Origin: Cucumis sativus
Taxonomy: Eukaryota > Streptophyta > Magnoliopsida > Cucurbitales > Cucurbitaceae
DNA: 64,000 nucleotides
NCBI RefSeq assembly: GCF_000004075.3
Contig: NC_026660.2
Coordinates: 1,054,001 to 1,118,000 of the forward strand
Direction: 5' to 3'
Part shown: piece by piece, positions 38,011 to 52,394 of the stretch
Layout: each line of letters begins with the position of its first letter
How positions within the stretch are numbered: the stretch's first letter is position 1
The notes under the pieces: generated by a model
Seen by the model: the letters and a program-made list of their open reading frames with translations, nothing else
What the model was told of the DNA's origin: nothing
Databases searched by the model: none
Translations under genes and position numbers: made by a program

Positions 38011-40029
38011 TCCATTTTCTCTAGTAGACTTTTTGTCCTCGTCAAATCACAACGCCTAGCACACTAGACTTTTTGCTTTCTTTCTATTCTCTCAAATATC
38101 TTTAACTCCATTGTTGAACTTGAATGTTGATTTTGGAAATCACAAAAGATTGAACGAAAGGTAAAGTAAAAGGAAATTTTGCATGAACAAAAGAATGAAG
38201 AGAAGAGAAAACAAACTTTTCCTTTGCTTTTTATGAATCATGCCAAATAAATACAAAAATGTCAACCATGTTGGAAAATGGTAAAAAAATAAATAAAATC
38301 TTTTATTTTTCTAATAATGATTTGTCTAACTCTTTTTATATTTGTTTTTGTGGTATTTGGTATAATTATAGTGTATTTTGGTGTTTTTTTTAATGGTTTA
38401 AAAACTCTCTAAATTATGGGATGTTTTAATGCAAGTGTGAGTTTTTTTTTGTACAATTTCACACTCTTATTCTTCATTACTTATCCATATTTTTCCACTT
38501 CTATAATTTTTTATTTATTTTTCGCTATTTGTCCAAAACCTTTAATTTTGCCTTTTATTTGATCATTATAAATGATCGACGAGGGGCGAGGGCCTGAAAT
38601 GTAATTGCATTAAAGACAGCCCACCATTTGATAACAAATTATGAAAGCCCAAAAAGTACCGTAGCCCATTAGAAAAGGTCCAATATCTTTTTGAAAAGAA
38701 TTCATTGGATTTGGGCCTTGGGTTTGTTTTTCATGGTTTTCTCCCATCTTTAGAAAGTAATTCACATATAGGGTGGAATCGAGGGTAATATTTATAATAC
38801 AAGCATTGTTTTAGACTTTAGTTGAGCTATGTTGGTTTTGGGAGAAGTGAAAATATCTAAAGTTAGGGGGAATTTGAAGTTTGTTCTAATCATTTAAATC
38901 TCTCTAAGTGATTTCAAAATTGATAAAATCACATTTTCTCGAGTTTGAAAATTTTAAGCTGGTCACCTCCTTATTAATTGATTGTAGGAGTGTTTAACGC
39001 AAATGTATGAGTGTGGCAATGAGTTGAGATATAAATTCCACTTAATTAAAGATTTGTGTTTTGTGCACTTGGACTTGATTCATTTGTTGGCCTACATCAT
39101 ATAATTGGGCTACAGAATGTGCTTTTCATATTCTTTTTTGTAACATGACCGTTGATAGAGTTATTAATTACATTTTGAGGCTATTCTCAATTACAATATA
39201 AATCCAACTTAACTTAAAATTAATGTCACATGCACAAATTTGTAAAATGATTTGAAGCTTATTGTTTTCTTTATGGTTCTCAACGTGTCACGAGCAATTG
39301 TCTTCTAAAATAAGACCAAATAATTAACCTATGAATGTAACAGTTCAAGTCTTCAACCATAAGATCCAAACATTACCATGTGTGAGTTTCTTTATATTAT
39401 GGAGATAATGAGGAGACAGAGAATTAGGAGAACATCTTTTTTAATGTTTTTTCATTGCAATCAACAAGTATTTTTTTTTTAATAAATAATTTAATTCCTT
39501 TCCTGTTTTTAACTTTCAACTTTTTTTTTTTTTTTTGTGAGAATGAAGTGTAAAACACGAAAATATTTTTGCAATTACATCGTAAAAATTACTATAATAA
39601 AATAAAAATAAATAAAAGTGGAAAAAAATGAAGTGAACAAAATGGTAGTAGAGAAAGCCAAGGAACTGAACCCAAGTCGTGCGATCTGTTTGGGTATAAA
39701 TTTTTGATGACTGGGTGATTTTTAATAAGGGTTAATTATTTGTTTGAAAAAACTTACGAGTGGAACAATTAAATTAGGATTAAAAAGTGATTGAACTCAA
39801 TTCCATCAACTTCAGAAAAGAGAATGCATGAAGTGAGAATGGAAACAAAAATGAAATGTGTCCCCCCACCTTTAAACAATAATGGAGCACCACCATATAG
39901 GTTATTCATTATACATCATATATGGAGAGGTCCCCTTTTGTTGCATATTTTACTTTAACATCATTTTTAGAGCTAACTTTTAGTACAAGTAGATATTAAA
40001 TGATTTTGGAGTCCATTGCCCCTTGTCCT

Positions 40030-40055
40030 TAAAAAAAAAAAAAAAAAAAAAAAAA
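40030..40055. repeat. poly-A tract
   Basis: About 26 consecutive A residues in intergenic DNA, followed by GAGATTCATTG. Confidence 0.85.
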
Positions 40056-43000
40056 GAGATTCATTGTTTTGTTCTATAAAACTAAGCCCACACCACACCA
40101 TAATCTTCCTTTTGTTATTATTATTATTTAATTCCCCACCTGAATTTAATTCAATGGAAGACTTTCTTTCTCATGTCCTTTTCCTTTTCCTTATAATCAA
40201 ACACCATATGCCTATTTTGGATATATCTTAATAAGACTATAAATTATGGATATCAATTGCAACATTAACACCGATTAACATGATGGTGAAATGTTTCAAC
40301 TCATTTCAGTGTATTTATGAATTCAATCACTTCCTTCAATATAATTTATTTTAGTGGTGTAGTATGGTGTGATGTAATTATTTTTAAAAGGAGATCATTC
40401 AATTGTGATATTGATACAATGTTGTAACAGTACTCGCTTTATACATAATTCATAACGTAGATTAGATATAAGTGTTCTATTAAAAAATATTTATTAATAT
40501 TTTAGATTATTAGTCGAAGTCTTCCTAAGAAATGACAAGTCCACGAAGTTTATCTTCTTTTTATTCTTTTGGAATTGAATTGGAGGGTCAATAATTGCTA
40601 TTTCAACTTATGGTTCATATATTATGTGCCTATGAATTAATTTGAAAAGCACAAACAAATTTGAGGTTGAAGGGACCTAAGATGTAAAATGAGTGTTATC
40701 CTATACTTAGGATTTTATATCTACGCCACGTTTAAGGGTGATTTTAAAAAGTATTGAAATTATTTGTTTTAATTAATTTTTTTTCTTCTATTTTTTTGTG
40801 AAACCAAAAGCCTTACGAAGTCTATAAATATTCTCTTAGGTTGATTAGATCTACGTGAAAAAATATATACCTCTCATTTTTCTTGGATTTTTTTAGCATA
40901 ATCAGGAGTGTGTCAATCAAGACAGACGAGATCTAGGTTGTTTTATCCTAGAGACATCGTGACATTATTTTCAATCTACTTGTATCCTTGGTAGAGCCAT
41001 AAAACATCCTAAACAGAGTGTGGTCCGCGACTCAGCCACTCACGGGTTTATGTTTTGCAGATTTTATTTGTCGTTGTTGTATTCTAAATTTTGTTTATGC
41101 ATGTTCCTTTGTAGTTGTTTCAATTGTTTTGGTTTTGTTGGTTTTCATTAGATTCTGAATTTTGTTCTTGTTGAAGTGTATTTGTTCCAACAACTAATAG
41201 ACTTATAAGATATGTATAGAACCACGTATTTATCTAATACAACTTCGTTAAATTGTACCTTAAACATCTTTGTTACCTTCCACTTAAAGTGCTATTAGTT
41301 CATCTATTTAGTAATCAATTTTATATATATTGTACATGTGATTCATCAAAATCATCGTAGAGAACATTTCTTAAACTAAATTTGAAGTGAATGTTTAGTA
41401 CCACCGACAGAGCCATACAGAGGCAAATTCAATACACAATTACCGAATACGTCTTACAAATGCTTCAAATGTTCTATTTATAGATAATTTGATAAGCATG
41501 AGTGAATTACATGACTAAGTAAGTATTTTCAAGACATTTGCCAAGGAAGTGACACATGATAATAAACACATTTTAAGACAATAGCATTTTAGGTGGAATG
41601 TGGAATGTGGAAAGGATGACATATGATCTGTAAGGAACATGTATGTGTTAATTTTGCTCATTAGGGTGAAATTATATAATTTGTATATTATATCAATGTG
41701 TTCATATGAACTTGTACTAGGGACATACCCACATGGAGATAGGGGCAAAATAAAAACTTGTACAACCTATTGTGCACGTTTATAAACACTAATTTAGAGT
41801 TTCATTGGGTTAAACATCAAATCCTATAATATAGAAATGTGTCCCTAACTTAAAATTCTGGCTACATATAGTATATAGTTAAATTTAATAAAAAAATATA
41901 CTTAAATGTTTTACTGCATTAACTATTATATATACAAATCAATATACATATATAATAAGATTGTAATACTTATCTTGATTGTTGGGTAAAAATTGAAAGA
42001 AGAAAAGAACGTTGATTTGACAGTTGAGGGTAAGGAGATGATAATGAAGAAGTTTGGGGAAATTAATTAGATGCACATAACCAAATCCTTTTAAGGGGAG
42101 TGGACATCTTCTTCCTCCACCATTATTAATTCATCATGTTCTACAAAAATACAAAAAAAAAAAAAAAAACTTACCAAAATTCTCAAAATATTTTTCAACT
42201 TTAAACCATGATATGATTTCTTTTCTTTTTCTCTTATTCTTATTGGTTGGCCATTATAGCTTGTTTTAATTAATTTTATCTCTATACCATATCATATCTT
42301 CAACATATTTATGCTTCAATTGGATTTGCCCTTTCTTCTCACTTTATTCCTTTTTTTTCTTTCTTTTTGTCTAATTTAATTTCCTAAACTTTTTTTCTTT
42401 TTTAGCTTTCTTTTCTTCCCACACACATAAGCAAACAAAATGTTTCATCACACCATTATTCAACATTCATTTTTCCCATCATCCTTAATTCTCAATTCAT
42501 GTGTTAAATTAAAACACTACAAAGTGTGTTTACAATCATTTCCTTTCTCTTTTGTTTCCTTCTTTGTTTTAGCTCAAACCTTTCTTTAGTTTGCTTCGTC
42601 ACATTTTTCTATTTTGTCGAAAGTTGATTATAATAAGAATAATGATTAGATACGACTTAGGTTACATTTACACACAAATAACAAAAATTATATATAAAAA
42701 AATGAAGTACCATGCGGCACATTTCTCTATTAAGATGTTAATGAAATATTAATGGTACAAAAACATGTATAACCTAGTTATACTAAAATTTTATTTTTTA
42801 TTTTATGATAATCGTGAAAAGTCTATATTATACAACTTTGATAATAAGTTCTCTTTTTTCTTTCTAGTCAAATACCTAAATAAAAATAAGTTTAAGAAAA
42901 ATAATGAATATATACACTCACTATCATGTTTGAAATTTCAAAGTTGAGTTTGAATTAATTTAGAATGAAATGATTTTATAAAATTTAGAGATAATGTTAT

Positions 43001-46000
43001 AAGAAAATTTCTTTCAAAACGGATGAATTCAAATTTAGACACTTCCAAATTGCAATAATATTATAGTATATTAAACCAACTAAACCTAAAAAAAAATGTA
43101 TTAAAACATTAAGAATGAGTTTAATATATTTAATGTATGTATGTATAGAAAAGGATAGAAAGAAGTAAAATATATAATTATAAGGTGGGAATACTGAAAA
43201 GAGAACAAATTTTGAAAAATGATATAGATTAATTGCATTTAGAAATTTGAGAAATAAAATAAAACAATTAAAAGACAAAAAAAGAAAACTAAAAAGAAAT
43301 AAAAGCCGTACTGAGTACGAAATAGGCGGGAGATCCTAAATGAGATTATTAAATTAAATTATATATTATTTTAGAAAAAAGGAAATTAAAAAAAAATAAA
43401 AAATAAAAAAGAGGGAAAACGACATGAAACGACAGCGTTCAAGTTGGTTAGGGGCATGGGGAGCAGACGCCTCCAATTGGCAACCAATTTTTGAAATTAA
43501 AATTTAAATTAGTTTCAAATAAATGAAGGATGAGAAATTAAAATAATCTATCCCATACATTATTTTCCTTTTCCCCTCTAACTACCTAACTACCTTTATA
43601 TTCCTATTCCCTCCCCTTCCCCCCAACTTTATTCTCTCTTTCTTTTTTTCATATATTATACACTCCCACAATATACATAACACTCCTCATCAACAAAATT
43701 TAATTTGGGTTAAAATACTCATCCATATTTTCTAATTCAAGTAATTTTTCTTTTTAAGTTATGATTTTATATAATATAAATGTTATTTTTTGTAATGTTT
43801 TATGAAGATTTTAAAATATATATAAGAGATATTAATATATATATATAAGTATGAAAAGTGAAGGATATAATTGATTAATAGGGGGGGGAGAGAGTAGAAG
43901 GAATGAAGCTATCAAAGGAGAGAAGTGGAGGGGAAAAAAAGGGAAATGGGCCCAAGGGTATGACCAAACGGCCTAATTCAAAGAACATAACACCGAATAT
44001 ATCCCTTCTCTAAATATTAATATATATTGTTTCTTTTTCTTTGGCACATTGAGGAATTTATACTTTTTTGTTTTGTATTTATTTCATTGATTTGGTTTGT
44101 CAACTTTTAAAACGACGATAGCATGTTGGTGCTTTGCTTTGCAAATGGGTTGAAGTTGAGTGGGATTCATGCAAATCATTATTTTTTATCTTTTTATTTT
44201 CTTCTCAAAAACAGACCATCAAAACGACACTAATAGAGTAGGTGCCATGAATGGGCTTTTACTATTTTCAAAAACAATAATCTTTCCCATTTCCCCTTTT
44301 CCTATTTCAAAATAAATAATAGCAATATGTAAACAATATATCATCATCGAGTTTATTAGTTTAGTCATGTAACAAATTTCATTCAACTTTAACACTCATT
44401 TTTATAATATGGGTTAAAGCATTACAAACTTTAAAGTTTAGATAATATATATGGTTGCGTCGTAGATTTCATAAACTAAATTGTTACAAAAGTGAAAGTA
44501 CAAATATTAAATGGTTACAAATAAAAGCCTATAAACTAAATTGTTATTTTGATAAATGTCTAGGGATTAAAAGTGATTTTTAACGTATAAAAAATATTGA
44601 ATTGCAATCATATTTATGTATTATTACAAAAAAAATATAAAATTACAAGCTTGGATGTGACAAACTTTTTTAAAATAAAATATAATTTTTAAAACTTATA
44701 TTATTGCTTCTGCTTTGTTAGTCAACCTAAGTTTTCCTAACCACTTGGACTTTGTGTTATATGGAAATTTGGAATATGAAGTGCATAATTAGAAATAATG
44801 GTGTTGTATATGCTTTTCTTGCTTATATGTAATTTTCTATATTTAGAAATAATTGTGTTGAATATGCTTTTCTTACTTATATGTTTTCTATATATTAGAA
44901 ATGTTTTTACAATTTAACTCAAATTATGAATAACTAAAAAAAAATTAAAAAACTTGTTATTGTTTTTTTAAAATTGTATGAGAATTAAAATGTTAATGAA
45001 AACTATGGGAACATACACATCAGATTTTTAAAATTAAATGATTATTAAACAAAAATTAATTTATAATAAATATGATTTAGTTACAACTTATATATAGAGG
45101 ATTCAACTTAATACACTTCGTCATATAAACCCTCCTGATACAAACAAGACGTTATTTTCAAAATTATATATAAACATAGAAAAAGAGAGTGTTAGATATG
45201 GAAACTATTAAATTGTGTATATATTTTATGAATGGCATGGGACAAATACATATATAATTACTTAGCATACATAGTCATACAAAACAAAAAGATGAAATCA
45301 TGTCCTATTATTTTGAGGCCAAGCAAAGACTAGAGAAAGATATAATAATTATACAAATATATAAGAATTTAAAAAGTGAGTTTGTCTTGTTGTTTTCTTT
45401 GTTTTTGTAGAAGATTCATTGCTCTGGTCGCCATCTTTGAGGTGGCAAACATCAACTCCCATGCCCCTAACTCTATCCTTCTTATTATTTATTTATATAT
45501 TATCCAACCTTCATATTTATATTTCTATACTGATATGATATTATTTTATTTTTTAATCTATCATTTTAATCCAAACCAATTCAAGCAGTACATTATTGAA
45601 TATGTTGTCTTGGAATACAAAATGGATACAATACATGCATATTATGACTAAATATTGAAAAAATTATTAAAATATTCTAATGGTCGGATATATTTATCCT
45701 ACATTGACTTACATTGCGAGATGACACAAGTTAGTAGCTAGTTTTGTTCGTGTACATTGCACTTAATCATGACATCTCATATTTACATATATAGTTTGAA
45801 CTTTCGTCCAAAACTTTATATGTCATAATAAGTGAGTCATATCTTTTAAAAATGGATTAAATTACATAAATTTTGTTGAGATATACATGATCAAAAGGTC
45901 GTTTAACAAAATGATGATGTATTACATGATATGCACACATAAAAGCTAGGGTATTTGTTCCTTTTATCAAATTGTCACGTCAATTTAAAAAATGTCTGTT

Positions 46001-49000
46001 AGAAAGAACATTTCTAGTCGTTGGGCTTATATTTGTTTTTCTAAAGAAAAAAGGAAAAAGAGAAATCTATGAAATTAAAGAGATGCTCTTCTTAGGGTTT
46101 AGGGTTGAATATCTCCACGTCCATTAAAAGAAATGAGACTCTTCCCATAATATATAGTTGCTATTGATCTAAAGAATATATTCATCATTACAAACGTTCA
46201 TAGCCAACAAAATAATAATGAAGAAAACGAAAACCAACAACAATGACCTTTAAATTTATATCTTTTTACCGTCTGTTTGGTTGAACTTTAATTTTAAATT
46301 CTTTTTGGCAACCAATTTTTAAATTTCATCAAACAATCCCACCATCGTTATTGCATCGATGCTATATATTAAATTATTATCTAAGTTATAAACTACATTC
46401 GTGATGCTTAAGACATATCCCATCTTAAACAGTAAGTTCATCATACCTATCATAAATTATTATTAATTCAACCAAAAAGGAATGCTAATTTGAGCTTTGT
46501 AAACATAAAATTGTATTAGCATGGATCTCTCATTTTGGTTAATTGTACTTTTAAAAATGAACTTTCTTCACTGTCACTTTTTTTTTTTAATTATTGTGTT
46601 AATAGTGTATTGGTAACAAAGTTAATTTAATTTTTTTCGTTAAAACGTACATGTATTTGATATCATATAGTGTTGATTTGTCATTCCTAATATATAAAAT
46701 ATGAATTCACATCTAAAACTAAAATGGTAGAAACACACATCTTCCAAATTGTACCTTTGAGTATAAGCATTATTTACTAATGAGGGTGGATAATGAAAAC
46801 TTTTTTTTACATATGATATTGTCTACTTTAATTTAGACACAAACTTCGTATTAAAAATATCGTCTCATACTTTTATATATACATACCTGTGGTATTTTTT
46901 CTTTTTATCTAGTCACAATACAAAATTCAATTTTGCATTTTCCAATAAATCAATAAAATTAATCTTTTATTATGCTTAGGTACAAACAAGTTTCTACATT
47001 TAGTACGAAAATTAGAGAGATAACCATCGTACACAATCACATCTCCATTGATATTGTTAGGTCGAGTTTATAGTCAAAACAAACAATAGCATATGATCAT
47101 TGTAGAGATACGTAGAGATTTTAGTATCCTAAAAGAAAATACAATATTCTTCAAACTTTGGATACCAAAAGTAGTTGACAATGGGAAAGAAGAGAAGAGA
47201 AGAGAAAAAGAAAACGAAAATATCCCCAAGTTTGATGAAGCCGTAGAAGAACACATAATGATTTTAAATAGACATTGAAAACTTGTCTTTTCTAAAAGGG
47301 AATAATCCCCGTCATCCTCTCTAAGAATGAATACGACATCCAAATATATATTGTGTAATATTAAGATTTGACGCACACCCAACGACATGTCGTTTTCCTT
47401 TTTCTTTTTTCTTTTTTCTTTTTGTGAAAAAAATATTTTTCATTTTGTATTTTGATAAAGTTTGTGGTTTATGCCATGTGTCGATATTTAGTTGTCTAAA
47501 TATTTGGGTCCTCATCACTTATTTCGTACTATATATTTGTATGTAACCACACACTTGAGATAATTTATAATATTACTAAGTAATTAACAAAATAAATTTA
47601 AAAAAATTACACGTAATTGATTAATTTTTTAATTAGCTTTTATAATAATTGTTGACACAATCTTGTTTCTACAAAAAAATAGAGTTAAGATTTTTTTTTA
47701 TCATCATCTTTATCTATATGAATATCACTTTAGTTAGGCTCATTTTAACTTCTAATGTCCAACCATCTCTCCTATACTTTAAATAATATAGATAATTGTG
47801 AGTTGCTTTCTACTTTTAGTAATAATAATAATAAACCGTCACCTTTTAAGTTAAAAGAATATATGATGATTTAACAACGATAGTGTGATTTGTCCTTTAG
47901 AGTAAAAAAGTAAATAATGTATAATGGCGTTCACTATTATTTTTTCCTATTGTAAAATGACAATAATAGATAGCATATAAAAAGGGGAAAAAATGGTGAG
48001 ATCCTATTATTTTTTAAAATAAAGAAAGCTTTGGATAGACAACAAATGGAAGAGAAGAATTCACTCATTACACGTAACAAGGAGAAGTTATATAAAAAAA
48101 AATGTTACGTTTGTGAATATGAATCGAGGGCGGTTATTTCTTACTCTAAATGTGAGACAAAAAGAGTCCACTAATAATTAATAGTTAAGTTGAGAATTTG
48201 GTGCCTTACATCTCTATTCATTATTTATGTTCCAAAAATGTAAGAATGTAGGTTTCTTTCGCTCACAATCATCATTCTTCTCTTTTCTTTTTTCAAATTC
48301 CACTTAGTTCAATGCAAATTCTGCATGCAAAATTTTGATATTTCAATGTCTGCCCTTTCAAAATTTATAAGGAAAATTATTAAAAATAGAAAACTTCCAA
48401 AAAATATTTACTCTCTGTAATATTCCATCCGAATCTATCAATAATAGAGTCTAGAATTTTGCTATATGTTATAAATATTTTAACTTATTTTACTAATCAC
48501 GATCAATAGAAATAAACTCTAATATTTCATGCTATAAACTTAATTTGTTTAAAAAATTAAAATATAGAGTCATCATGGACTTAACGATGGTATCGATAAG
48601 CTTTTGAGGACTAGAAGTTTCGTGTTTAAATCCTTCACCATGGTAATTAATAAGATACTTTTCTAAAATCAAAATAAAAGAAAGAACATAGAATCGGGAT
48701 TATTCAGAAAATTTAACACAAAATATATTGAAAACTTGGGATAATATCATAATAAAAAATAAAAGAGGTTCGTATTATCTAAATTGAAACATGGGACAAT
48801 AGTTATTTATTTATTTTTCAAAATTCATTTTATATTTTCAATTTTGATATCATAATTAGAAAAAAGATTATAAACAAACATTTTTTTAAAAAAATTTACT
48901 TAATGAGTATGATATTTCTATTTCAGGTGGTGTGGTTCTAATTTATGTCAATGTTATAAAAATGACAAATTAAAAAAATATAAAACGTAGGTTTGAAAAA

Positions 49001-49609
49001 ACAAATGTTATATAATACAAAATAATAAAGTCTAGTTAAAGGGTTATATATATAATGTGTACTTCCCTAAACTGTAGACGTACCATGGCAAGTAAACTAA
49101 AAATAATTAAATATGTCAAATTACAAATCATACTTGGTCATTCAAGTAACAAAATTGAGGGTATTCCAACAGTTCCACTAATTCAATTTTAAAATCCACC
49201 ATCTTTTATTATGTAGGAAAATGTGAGTAATACGTTAAATATTTTATAAATAATAAGCAGAGGTGAAGATTGATGTTCGCAATTTTTAGAGACAAGTGTC
49301 TAAGTGTGTACTCCAAGATGGAGAGGATCGAGTAAGGGTGAGATTGGAAGAGAGAGAGAGAGAGAGAAAGGTGAATAGTAAGTAGAGAAAGGTGAGAGAG
49401 GGAGGATGAAATGAATAGATACAAACAGTTGGGTTAGAACTGGCAAAGGGAATGATAAAATAGATATTGATACATATAATATATATTATTATGGTCAAGG
49501 TTCAGTGCAACTAAGTAATTGTGAGAGCTTCTCCCCCATTGCGCCTTGTTGTTCTTGAACTGTCATTAAACGTGGCAGATTAAATGACACGATTCCCTTT
49601 TCATTTCTC

Positions 49610-49648
49610 TCCTCCTCCTCCTCCTCTTCTTCTTCTTCTTCTTCTTCT
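49610..49648. repeat. (CTC)n(CTT)n microsatellite
   Basis: About five CTC units followed directly by eight CTT units, then a T run. Confidence 0.9.
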
Positions 49649-52207
49649 TTTTATAATTTAATTCCTCACTCCTAGTACACCCTTTCTTTCTTAACTTTAA
49701 ATTATATACTACTATCCATATGAACAATAATTAAACATTGTATATCTAAAATCACAACCCTTACCTTCTTCCTCAAGTCAAACCATTATATTATTATAAA
49801 CTTCTCACACATTTGCCTTTTCTCTTTCTATACTCTCATTTTAATATTCAAATTAACTACGTATTTGATTCCTAAGCATAGGCTCTACTTTCCATATTTT
49901 ATTCTTAACTAAAGTATCCAAATGTTAAGTATTTCTTAGTTAGGGTAGATTTGAAAATTGTCAAAATAAAATAAGTCTTTTTATTTTACATTATAATTAT
50001 CTCATTCTAGTCCACCAAAATTCTTTTTACCCTAATGTTTCAAGTCCAATATTCGAAATTCAGATAGCTTCAACTATATCCTTGGGTGACTGGACAACAC
50101 ATTATGCTTCATTGTCTTTAATTATTTTGAAGAATAAAGATTTTGTTTTTGTTTTGTTTTTATTCACCTTCACATGCATAATTCATACAAAAATTTTAAG
50201 AATCTTATACCTAACCTAAAATTGTTGAAAGCTTTGTTCAAAACTAAACACGTTTGACTTTGAAATTGTTACGATTCATTTGTAAAATGGAAGATTTCTT
50301 ATTAATATATATAAATTTAAAAAGCTTTTTCAAGATCGGGAATGTGTGAATTCTCTTAGTCAAGTTTATTTTGAGTTTTAAACTCAATCAAGTTTCTTGA
50401 AATTTGAATTTTTTTTATAGAAAAAATTAGCACTATTGCAGTTATGATGGGATGTGGCGTATTACTGCTGGTATGAAATAGGAAAACTTAATTAATTATA
50501 AATTAATCTTATTCATGATAAAATAGAGAAACTTAATTAATTATAATTATTAAAAAATTAATTTTATAAAACTATATTAAGTATGATTAACTAAAACCAA
50601 AATTTAAGAAACAAATGGAGAATATTTTGAAACATTAGACCCAAAACATAGCACTTAATCTTTTTTCTTTTTGTGTGTGTAAATATAATATTAATAATAC
50701 GCTAATAATTATGTGAGCCGGGGTAATTAATCATGTATACTCCCCTAAGTGTATATATATATAGATTCATATATTTGTATCACTGGCAAAGAACCGACCA
50801 ATAAAAGGCCGGCTTTGCAGGGATGAATCATTGATGCATATATAATTATATGAACCGACCATATGTTATAAATTGCATTAATCTCGAACTTGAGCTATTT
50901 TAATTTATATTCCTCCTTATTATTATATGAACTTGGAGCTTGGGTTGCACTTGTACACAATTAATTAATTATCTAAAATGGATGAACCCCTCTAGTTCTT
51001 TAATTAATTAATTGATTGATTAAGACAAAAGGAGAGAGAGAAACTAAAAGAGTTTGATAATTTAATAAATAAAAACCCTACTACTTGATTGATTGTTTAT
51101 AATTATATATAATAATTATTAAAAGCCACACCCCCATCTGGGGATTTGGGGAATGACAGCCAACTTACAGAAGAGTAAATAGTCGGCGGCACTTGTTCAT
51201 TTTCTCTTTTTAAATTCTATTATCATTATTTTCCAATCATAAATAAATGCATGCAATAATAGGAGTTTATATATTGAGAAGATCTGGAAAATGAGATCAT
51301 ATGAGATCAAGGGATTATGGGTATTTTTATTTTTTATTTTGTTTATAAGAAAATTAAGTTTAAGTTAAGGAGGCAAAGTGGATCTTTGGATGTAATATAG
51401 AGAGATAGAGAGATATATATAGAGATATCATTGTGAAGTCCAAGGTTGGCTCTATTAGGCAGATACTCACTGAGATTTCAAGCAAAAATCTCATGCAGAT
51501 CTTTCTAATATCCAAATTTTAATTTCCAATATGCCCAAGTCAAGGATTCTATATCAAATCCTAAACTACAAAATCATATACATGTTTTTTAAATTCTTTC
51601 ATTTACTTATATAATTACACATTCATTATTATTCTTTTTGTTGCATTTCAATACCAATTGATTAGCGAAAACAATAAATCATGTTTCTCGTAAAAATTCA
51701 AAGGCCGATCTCTCCAATCTCTAACAAAAGATCCTCCCAACCATGCATGTCTTAGTTTCAAACTTATCTTCAACAACAAATAATTTTAATATAAAACTCT
51801 AGCTTTTTCTCATATAATTATCTTACTTCAACTCTAATTTAAATCTCTATTAACTTGACTTCCAAGGTTACTTGGACATAATATCACACTAGATATAAAT
51901 CTCTCAAGAATCCATATTTTTCTACCAATTTCTTTATAGTATATAGAGGTTCTTCTTTTTCCTTTTTTTAGAATTTGAACATTAATAAAAAGAAATTATT
52001 GTAAATAGTAAAAATTACAAAACATGGTAAAATTTCAAATTGTATTAATAAGAAAATATTGTTTGAATATATGGAGAATAGAAAATATTGTTTGAATATA
52101 TATCAAAAATTCATCCCTAAGAACAGGAATCAACCATTAAATAAAATAAGGAATAATACTTAACCCATATTATAATAATAAATAATATGACAACGAAATC
52201 AGTCCAT

Positions 52208-52229
52208 TAAAAAAAAAAAAAAAAAAAAG
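52208..52229. repeat. poly-A tract upstream of the BAHD gene
   Basis: About 21 A residues, then GAAAAAAGAG; 165 bp before the BAHD start codon. Confidence 0.85.
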
Positions 52230-52314
52230 AAAAAAAGAGTTCCCTTAACGACACAGATAACAAAAAACCGCAAGTTCATGAACCAAAATTTCGTCTCTTT
52301 TTTACCCTCTCCCC

Positions 52315-52321
52315 TATAAAT
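52315..52321 (+). promoter_or_regulatory. TATA box of the BAHD gene
   Basis: TATAAAT in a pyrimidine-rich context, 74 bp before the ATG at 52395; predicts transcription from about 52347 and a short leader containing CTCACAAATTCACTTC. Confidence 0.65.
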
Positions 52322-52394
52322 ACCCCTCTCCGCCGCTCATTTTTCTCCACACTCACAAATTCACTTCATAATTATTTCTCTCAAACAAAAGAAA

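Larger units (their letters stand above)
38011..52200. other. long AT-rich intergenic region, gene-poor
   Basis: About 14 kb without a recognisable gene. Items: a cluster of GCCCA motifs at 38615-38720; a 26-base A run at 40030-40055; a non-coding stretch of mixed composition at about 40900-41190, possibly retroelement-derived; promoter-like DNA at 43400-43720 containing AAACGACAxGAAACGACAGCGTT in part. A short GC-rich island lies at 45405-45480, a telo-box-like TAGGGTTTAGGGTT at 46094-46107, GA and CTT microsatellites at 49349-49369 and 49610-49648, and mixed stretches at 50780-50880 and 51120-51200. No known miRNA sequence was found by eye. Confidence 0.5.

Noticed and set aside
46090..46107. 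TAGGGTTTAGGGTT, telomere-like
   Set aside because: Only two units; this is a telo-box-size coincidence, not an interstitial telomere array.
47074..47388. 104-codon minus-strand frame
   Set aside because: Ser/Phe-rich low complexity opposite a Lys/Glu-rich frame; no domain and no promoter.
49552..49562. TTCTTGAACTG, identical to the 3' half of miR396
   Set aside because: Only 11 bases match and there is no complementary star strand nearby to form a precursor.
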